DNA from: Paraglomus occultum
Lineage: Eukaryota; Glomeromycota; Glomeromycetes; Paraglomerales; Paraglomeraceae
DNA length: 13,001 nucleotides
Assembly: GCA_910592205.1 (NCBI GenBank)
Contig: CAJVPJ010001035.1
Coordinates: forward strand, 1 to 13,001
Direction: 5' to 3'
Under the pieces are notes generated by a model. It searched no databases, was not told the origin of the DNA, and saw only the letters and a program-made list of their open reading frames with translations. Each line of letters starts with the position of its first letter. Positions within the stretch are counted from its first letter, which is position 1. The position numbers were made by a program, and so were the translations under genes. Positions 8,186 through 13,001 of this stretch are shown piece by piece.

Positions 8186-8594
8186 TGTCTCCCAATATAA
8201 ACGTCACTAGTACGGGCATTGGCCGGTGCTCAAGGAATTCTACTGTCGTTTCCAGCCCGTCTTGCAGTATTGTTGCCACACTTTCCCCCGACCCCTGTAT
8301 CTCCACTAATTTTACTTTGTCCTCCCTCTCCCGTTTAAAAAGTCTTCTGAACATGTATTTGATTGTATGGTGGCAGCCAATTTCTAGAGCATATGGACCT
8401 CTGATCCAGGTCCCGTGATTTTGGAAATATGCCTTGGCTATGCTATGGACTAGGATGGAGTGGGGTGGTTTGTGTTGATTAATACATGTATATCTAACAG
8501 GAGAAGGAGCAGGAGGATGTGATAAATGATATAATATGCGTTCTGTAAGATCTTCATCCTCCTCAGCATAAACAGGTTTATTATTATGTTCCAT
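8073..8594 (-). CDS. Hypothetical protein ending in a minisatellite-encoded tail
   Basis: A 173-codon frame from ATG 8594; the frame is open about 70 bases further upstream to a TGA. Residues 1 to about 137 are unique sequence with real coding character and higher GC than the surroundings. There is an acidic N-terminus (AEEDEDLTERIL, 10-21), then a Pro-rich patch. A compact region follows with HSILVHSIAKAYFQNHGTWI (45-64), HHTIKYMFRRLFKRERE and the segment VATILQDGLETTVEFLEHRP. The last 35 residues (SPPANEVRRRLSPNSNNVRL and on) are a translation of the G-rich array on its minus strand. A possible splice donor, CAA/GTACG, lies just before the array (near 8183), so the array may instead be intronic and the tail spurious. 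No known domain is recognised. It may be one exon of a larger gene. Confidence 0.5.
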   Translation of the reverse strand: MEHNNKPVYAEEDEDLTERILYHLSHPPAPSPVRYTCINQHKPPHSILVHSIAKAYFQNHGTWIRGPYALEIGCHHTIKYMFRRLFKREREDKVKLVEIQGSGESVATILQDGLETTVEFLEHRPMPVLVTFILGDKYDSPPANEVRRRLSPNSNNVRLPPADEVRRLSPKLE

Positions 8595-8599
8595 GATGT

Positions 8600-9228
8600 A
8601 TGATAAGACGGAAAATCTTGATAAGAAGAGACGGAAATCAAGATAGGAGGAGAGTTGCTCTCATTTTATAATTGCTGATCCCACGTTACAATGATTGAAC
8701 TAATGTTAATATGATGCCAGTTCATTTGCTTTATACTATGTGTCAGTATAACTTGATATCTATCTCACTATTATTACAAAGCCATAGAAAAGTATTATCA
8801 CTTAATGTATTAATTTATATTATTTGCAAAGACACATGGTGGCTAAACAATTTTGCACAGTAGACCCATGGTCATTAGACATGATATTAAGTTGCACACA
8901 CACCGTGTAATCAAACTTTCTAGGCAATTATTTGTCACATTCTCAGATAGGCAAAGAAATTTTCTCCTCGTACTGATTAATATATATACTATCATTCGTG
9001 TAGTTGTTAAACTAGTGTAAGAATTTTTGGATTGTCTATTGTCCACACTCACCCCCCAATACACTGGTTTACCAGAATTGCTTTGATTCAATCACTTTTA
9101 TTGTAGATAGAAATTTGTTGAGAATCTAATATACAAATATCTTTTTCTATGGCTGCACTTGTTCCATCGCGCATAATCGCTTCCTCATCCCCTAAATTTT
9201 ATTTGTGTGACTACATGTGAATTCGGAA
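8600..9228. other. Spacer, no supported gene
   Basis: A minus-strand frame of 82 codons (9091-8843) is within chance expectation and has no recognisable content beyond a plausible-looking N-terminus. A TCTTGAT...ATCAAGA pair around 8615-8645, set in the direct repeat AAGAGACGGAAATC, is the only small structure noted. Confidence 0.45.
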
Positions 9229-9603
9229 ATGACCAGCAAAAACTTTTCGGAAAAGATGACAGCATGGATGGCCCTTGATCGTTATCTCCATATGATAATG
9301 AATCGTTATATCCGGATTTACTGTATTATGTATACAATTATGATATCAGATATCACATTATTATGTTCTCATGAAAAGTGCCCCTTTTTTTTTCTGACTG
9401 ACATTGGTAACGATCCATATTATGGATTTCAGCAAAAGATTTATCAGGTATGTGTTATGAATTTGCTGTTCGAGACTGTCGAAGGGCGACTTACGAACAT
9501 TAAATCAAGAATACTCTTTCGCGAGCGTTTAGTGAATACTCTTTCGCGAGCGTTTAATAAACATGGATACATATGGTGTTGTATGGTCTATCGAAGGGGA
9601 TGA
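9229..9603 (+). CDS. Doubtful hypothetical ORF
   Basis: A 124-codon frame from ATG 9229 (four codons further from a GTG at 9217) to a TGA at 9601. It is Met-, Ile- and Tyr-rich in the first half (RYLHMIMNRYIRIYCIMYTI), with no domain I recognise. The C-terminal part contains RILFRERLV/NTLSRAFNKHG, which comes from a 25-base duplication (9509-9556). The length is somewhat unusual for chance at this base composition, but the residue make-up reads like translated AT-rich DNA. No promoter, intron or poly(A) signal is evident. Confidence 0.2.
   Translation: MTSKNFSEKMTAWMALDRYLHMIMNRYIRIYCIMYTIMISDITLLCSHEKCPFFFLTDIGNDPYYGFQQKIYQVCVMNLLFETVEGRLTNIKSRILFRERLVNTLSRAFNKHGYIWCCMVYRRG
9509..9556. repeat. 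25-bp tandem duplication
   Basis: GAATACTCTTTCGCGAGCGT followed by TTA occurs at 9509 and again at 9534 without change, with a two-base GT spacer. The motif contains the palindrome TCGCGA. The period of 25 is not a multiple of three, so it shifts the frame of the surrounding ORF. Confidence 0.9.
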
Positions 9604-11349
9604 ATTCGAAAAAAAAATTTTTGAATGGAGCACGAGGTGATCGTCCGCGGGAATTCGATTCCAAGATTTTCAGCACTCGTTCGTTGCCTGTGTTTCCACT
9701 CGTAAAAGTCTCGGAAACTATTGCCGCCAAAGAAAACTGTTATTTCTGATGCTTTCTGATGGTGTTTTATTAATACAAGATCTGTTAATGGGTTTAAACA
9801 AGGATAGTGGGTTCGTCTCTTACAAGCAAACGTTTTTTTAGGAACACGTAGATTGGACCTGCATCTACGACGCGACGTAATATCATTCAAAATATTAAGA
9901 TGTACAACAATAATCTATTACTATACAATTATTATTATATTCTGTTCTATAACAATGCGACATTTAACTGTGCAACCTCTTGTTAGATGTTTAATATATG
10001 TTACCATGACTGTTGTGTCAATTCGTTCTGTACGAATAATTTCGTTGACAATATAATCCACGGTGGTTCATAGCACAGTTCATAATATGCCGAAGTGCTT
10101 CGATATTTTTTGTGCTCATACTGCAAGTGATGTGTTGATCACGCAACACATTATCGCTGCTGAAAGTCTCAGAATCTCATCTCCTGTCAGTTTCCCGTAA
10201 ATTTCTTAAACTTTAAGTAGCAGGCAAAAAAAGGTAGGTGAGACAATTCTCTCCCGCGCCATTCCATCCTATTACAAGCATCTTTGTGCAAATGATGATA
10301 TTATGAATAAACTTGCCTCTATGCTAGTAAAGAGTACCGTCATCAAATAATCTATTGTTCATAAACGATTTCCAAGCACCCACACATATCACTCGTCTCA
10401 CATAACGTAGTCGAGATGTAGAAGTTCACCCGCAAAATAGAGTAAAGGATACTGTCAATACATTTAATAAGTATTAATATTTCGTATTATTATTATTTGC
10501 GCTGCACAGCCACATTTTTATGCCATGGTCGATCATTCACTATACTGTTCACTAATTTCTGGATAAGGTATGTAAATGTAATGTTCAGTAGATTTTTATG
10601 GTTATGCAGATCATGGTAAATAGGCGCCTGATTTATGACAAATGCGGCAATTCTTATGATTATCAAAATATCGAATACCTCCACCCCCCCCAAACATGAT
10701 GATGATGAAGGACTATTATTGTCTATGCACTATGAAAAAATTTCGATCACATGAATTTCTCTGTCCGGCACGGGATGTCAGCCAATGATTGTGATTGATA
10801 ACGTTGTGATCATGTCCATTGTACTTGTCTAACGGTTAACTGAGTGGCGAACACGAGTGTTAATTATTTCTGACTAACGCGTTAGTTTTTAGTCAAACCC
10901 CAACCGATAGACTACGACCTAATCCAGTGGTAGAGAATCGTGTATTTGGACTCGAGAATAATTAACATCGAGGATTAGGGTCTCTACGCTTGTTAGTTTA
11001 GAGTAAGCTCGAGTAAAGCCTAACAAAAGGTCACTAACTGTTACGTAATAAGGTTTGCTACCGAGAGGTGAGCCACACACACTATCGACAAGTAGCTAAT
11101 CCTTAACCATGACTTTTGACTCGACAATGGGATTCCACTGCTTTGATTGTATTGCTTTGTATTTGTTGTATCTTGAAAGTTGTATCTTATTTATAACCAA
11201 ATTTGTATCACTGAACAATTTAAACATTGATTTCTTTCTGATTATTTTTGAGTATATTGAAATACACTTGTAAATTTCTATAGTTTGTAATTAATTCTTC
11301 ATTTTCAATTTTCAGTAAAGAATGTTGTTCATCAGTGAATCATATTCAT
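9604..11349. other. Long spacer, no supported gene
   Basis: The open frames here are short and start at TTG or GTG: for example minus 9890-9588, and plus 9637-9840 without an ATG near its beginning. A C8 run lies at 10683-10690. Around 10850-11000 there are several small inverted repeats: the perfect palindrome ACTAACGCGTTAGT at 10873-10886, and GACCTAATCC (10916) facing GGATTAGGGTC (10972). This block is richer in GC and CpG than its flanks and might be an old element, but no end or gene is visible. Confidence 0.5.
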
Positions 11350-11632
11350 TCATAATGTTTCATACTGATCTTCCTTTTCAGATCTGTTCAATGATGTAAT
11401 CATTAGGAGAGGAGATAAATCTAAACCATATTCATCGATTAACTTTTTATATTGTTCACAAAGTTGCACATATTGTTTTACATCGTCCGATTGTTCATTT
11501 AATATTATTAATTGTTGAACTTTTGAGTTTTTGTGTTAAACGTTTGTTATCTCGAAGGAGTTTGAGAATATCATACTTATAATTACAAGAGATTTTGGCT
11601 TGTCTGTTTCCGTTTCTTTTTGTTTGTGGCAT
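11350..11632 (-). pseudogene. Small coiled-coil-like ORF split by one frameshift
   Basis: From ATG at 11632 one frame reads 45 codons: a basic N-terminus (MPQTKRNGNRQAKISCNYKY) followed by DILKLLRDNKRLTQKLK. It then degrades and stops at 11497-11495. The next frame takes over without a gap: VQQLIILNEQSDDVKQYVQL, then CEQYKKLIDEYGLDLSPL and a charged tail ending ETL before TGA at 11352-11350. Skipping one base of the four-A run (11524-11521) joins them into about 93 residues with Leu/Ile heptad-like spacing, suggesting a coiled coil. The coding strand is purine-rich, as real genes are. I recognise no family. It could be an intact small gene with a one-base assembly error, a recent pseudogene, or an exon. 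A chance origin is possible because each half alone is short. Confidence 0.45.
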
Positions 11633-11670
11633 TTTCTTTGCGTTTAATGTTAAATGTATTCAAATGTTGT

Positions 11671-11679
11671 ATTTATATA
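11671..11679 (-). promoter_or_regulatory. TATA-like box upstream of the 11632 ATG
   Basis: The minus strand reads TATATAAAT, ending 38 bases before the ATG at 11632. Position and sequence suit a TATA element with a very short leader. The whole region is AT-rich, so this is weak support on its own. Confidence 0.25.
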
Positions 11680-12207
11680 TTTATTAAACAATATGGATAC
11701 ATGATATGAAATAAGAATGATATAGAAAAGTTATTCATACCAAGACAATAATTATCAACTTTTAATAATCCCATCTGTTTCTTGGTTTAGGTAAGTTTTT
11801 AGTGAGTAAGGGTTTGCTAGAATATTTGGTCTCCTTTTCGAGACGTGATAGGGTTTTACATTAGCATGATAAATAGTATACCTTGATCAGTCTTCAGAAT
11901 TTCGAGTTCGTTGCACATATTGTAAACGCCAAAATCATCAAAGCGTATATAGTATAACGACATTTTTTGGGAAAGGCTTTTGGACATAAAGTATCAGGAT
12001 ATTAATATACCGATATTTAATATAACGACAGTCGTTGTATGCAAATTTTAGTGACACACTAACACACCTTTTTTATTTATTAATTTTAAGTTTTTAATAC
12101 AATACTTTATCTCATTCGTCTGCTTAAGCATAAGAATTAATTCTTAATGACATTAACAAAACAGAAAAGGTAAACAGAAACCTATCATTATAATGCTTGA
12201 CTTTTAG
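11680..12207. other. AT-rich spacer, possibly the 5' end of the Tigger relic
   Basis: No gene is seen. Two TATAACGA-type motifs (11952-11960, 12021-12028) flank a stretch with TTTTTTGGGAAAGG and ATCAGGATATTAATA, and they resemble the subterminal ATATAACGA repeats of the element ending at 12904. This would be where the 5' terminus is expected, but no CAGTG end can be fixed. TTTAG/GTAAGT at 11786-11796 is a juxtaposed splice-acceptor and donor match. Confidence 0.35.
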
Positions 12208-12506
12208 GCGTCTCCATGTTCGAAAAGAAGCAAGACTGACAAAAATAAATCTAAAAGAAAAAGTCTTACCGGGGTTCAAAAAAAACAAACAAACGACTCT
12301 GCCAGCGAGCCCGCGACACCAATTTAACACAACAGCTGGTTAATGAATTCAAAATAGGACGGTCCTCTGTCACTGAAATTCTATTAAAATCCGATAGATG
12401 GCTCGATGTCGAAAACGATACGCTTTGGCATTGTGGTTTGATAATGCTATTGAATGTAGGATTACTATTCCGTTATAAACACAAAAAACAATTCCCTAGT
12501 GAGTAA
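12208..12506 (+). pseudogene. Tigger transposase N-terminus (CENP-B-type HTH), frameshifted
   Basis: Tigger transposases bind their ends through two helix-turn-helix units. Frame one (12208-12327) gives a basic lead-in, SKRSKTDKNKSKRKSLTGVQ, then KK. After the A8 run at 12278-12285 the next useful frame reads KRLCQRARDTN, then LTQQLVNEFKIGRSSVTEIL, then KSDRWLDVEND. This is the hallmark HTH (Q-x-L-[VA]-x-E-F-x-I-[GA]-R-[ST]-[ST]-V-[TS]-[ED]-I-L followed by K-x-x-[RK]-W-L) of pogo/CENP-B proteins. A third frame from 12422 reads ALALWFDNAIECRITIPL and stops at 12476; it matches the start of the second (CENPB-type) HTH. The usual 20-40 residues between are missing, so a small deletion lies near 12418. 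Remnants such as VSNLENSTL follow to about 12525. Identification is from motif memory, not a search. Confidence 0.8.
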
Positions 12507-12528
12507 TTTAGAAAATAGCACTCTATGA

Positions 12529-12699
12529 GGTTTGTTTTTTTTTTTTTTTGCAATAAACACAATCAAACCTCCAATCAATAAACCAACTACACCAACTACA
12601 AAAATAGTGCTTAAGAATTTAAGAAAAAAAATCTCTCAAACCAGTGTGGAATTGGTGCAACAAACCACACTCGAGGAATATTTGACATTCAATGCATAG
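12529..12699 (+). pseudogene. Tigger transposase C-terminal tail
   Basis: An open frame ends at TAG 12697-12699. It reads AINTIK, a Pro/Thr stretch, then IVLKNLRKKISQTSVELVQQ and TTLEEYLTFNA. The coiled-coil-like Leu/Lys segment followed by QTTLxxYL(T)F and a stop is the usual end of long Tigger/pogo transposases as I remember them in fungi and invertebrates. It follows the T15 tract directly, which marks the junction with the N-terminal remnant. The AINTIKPPIN part may be slightly altered. Confidence 0.6.
12535..12549. repeat. T15 homopolymer at the deletion junction
   Basis: Fifteen consecutive T, preceded by TTTG, lie between the N- and C-terminal transposase remnants. The tract sits where the catalytic region should be and is the likely site of the internal deletion or of later slippage. 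Confidence 0.9.
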
Positions 12700-12817
12700 T
12701 TTTTTTTTATATTGGATATGGAAATTTTTTGTCTGAACGAGCATCTTCAATAAATAATTTACTATATGCTTTAAATGAAACTGTAATGAAATTGAATAGG
12801 ACTTCCTTATAAAGAGG

Positions 12818-12906
12818 AAACCTGGATATAATGAAAACCTGGATATAATAATAACGAAAAAAAAGGTTGGAACAGATTACTTCGTTATATCCAGGTTCAC
12901 TGTGTA
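12818..12906. repeat. Tigger terminal inverted repeat with internal hairpin
   Basis: AAACCTGGATATAATGA (12818) and AAACCTGGATATAATAATAA (12835) are direct copies. Both face TTCGTTATATCCAGGTT (12881-12897), which is followed by CACTGTG and TA. The arms pair over about 13-17 bases around a loop that includes A8. Nested CCTGGATATAACGAA units are usual at the ends of this element group, so this may be one complex terminus or a solo miniature copy inserted beside the relic. Confidence 0.8.
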
Positions 12907-13001
12907 TCAGTATTATCCAGTATTAGTATGACATTCAATTATGTGAAAATAATTCTTTCTTTTTAAACATTGTAAATATTTTAACAAATGTTAAAGAGTC
13001 A
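12907..13001. other. AT-rich flank to window end
   Basis: Nothing recognisable. A short ATCCAGTATTAG/TATCAGTATTATCC duplication lies at 12905-12927. Confidence 0.4.

Larger units (their letters stand above)
12208..12906 (+). mobile_element. Internally deleted Tigger/pogo element
   Basis: In order on the plus strand are the N-terminal DNA-binding region of a Tigger transposase, a T15 tract, the C-terminal tail of the same kind of transposase, and a terminal inverted repeat next to TA (12905-12906). The DDE catalytic core, normally several hundred residues between these parts, is absent, so the copy cannot code for an active enzyme. The 5' end is not located; 12208 is only the first open codon. 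The 3' end, read from 12904 on the minus strand, is CACAGTGAACCTGGATATAA, a typical terminus for this group of the Tc1/mariner superfamily. Confidence 0.75.

Noticed and set aside
7578-8210. Plus-strand 210-codon frame across both minisatellites (IIIIWRGGYR repeats)
   Set aside because: It starts at TTG inside the preceding tandem array, and almost all of it is repeat translation. Other plus frames of the 30-bp repeat are also open, so openness carries little weight.
8843-9091. Minus-strand 82-codon frame
   Set aside because: No motif, length within chance expectation, no supporting signals.
9645-9660. CCGCGGGAATTCGATT equals the insert border of a common T-A cloning vector
   Set aside because: Only 16 bases match, the preceding bases do not, and no second vector border or further vector sequence is present. 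Chance is the simpler view, though a vector screen would settle it.
9588-9890. Minus-strand 100-codon frame
   Set aside because: It begins at TTG, has no recognisable motif, and its length is expected by chance in sequence of this AT content.
10056-10200. Plus-strand frame beginning near MPKCFDIFCAHTASD
   Set aside because: About 48 codons read well but such frames are common by chance here, and no neighbour or signal supports it.
12124-12330. Minus-strand 68-codon frame
   Set aside because: It is the reverse shadow of the Tigger transposase N-terminus on the plus strand.

Overview
This is an AT-rich, repeat-rich, gene-poor window of nuclear eukaryotic DNA. It has no operons, no rRNA or tRNA, and no bacterial or phage gene order. 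Two protein families are recognisable. One is a 390-codon frame of the type I associate with DUF6589-like proteins. The other is a decayed Tigger/pogo transposase with a CENP-B-type helix-turn-helix. Both are, from memory, strongly expanded in arbuscular mycorrhizal fungi (Rhizophagus and relatives), which is my best guess for the source. An early-branching animal such as a sponge is the main alternative, and the sequence alone does not settle it.

Layout. Positions 1-313 hold short repeats and the end of a Tigger-type miniature element. From 306 to about 1000, minus strand, lies a broken coding region spread over two frames, and its last stop codon is supplied by the element's terminal repeat. 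Positions 1000-3100 are AT-rich with microsatellites and no gene I can support. Positions 3100-4440 hold a hairpin, a short minisatellite and scattered short open stretches. Positions 4458-5932, plus strand, hold the main gene: one long frame (4684-5856) flanked on both sides by coding-like pieces in other frames, so it looks like a recently disabled gene or one carrying assembly indels.

Positions 6921-8185 are three back-to-back tandem arrays: a repeat of about 156-175 bp, a 30-bp minisatellite, and a G-rich derivative of the second. A minus-strand ORF of higher GC (8594 to 8073) runs into the G-rich array and takes its C-terminus from it. Positions 8600-11349 hold one doubtful ORF and nothing else I can support. 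Positions 11350-11632, minus strand, hold a small coiled-coil-like ORF split by one apparent frameshift and preceded by a TATA-like box. Positions 12208-12906 hold an internally deleted Tigger relic: N-terminal DNA-binding part, poly-T junction, C-terminal tail and terminal inverted repeat.

Nothing suggests that these genes work together. The common theme is mobile-element and repeat turnover with broken reading frames, several of which break at homopolymer runs.
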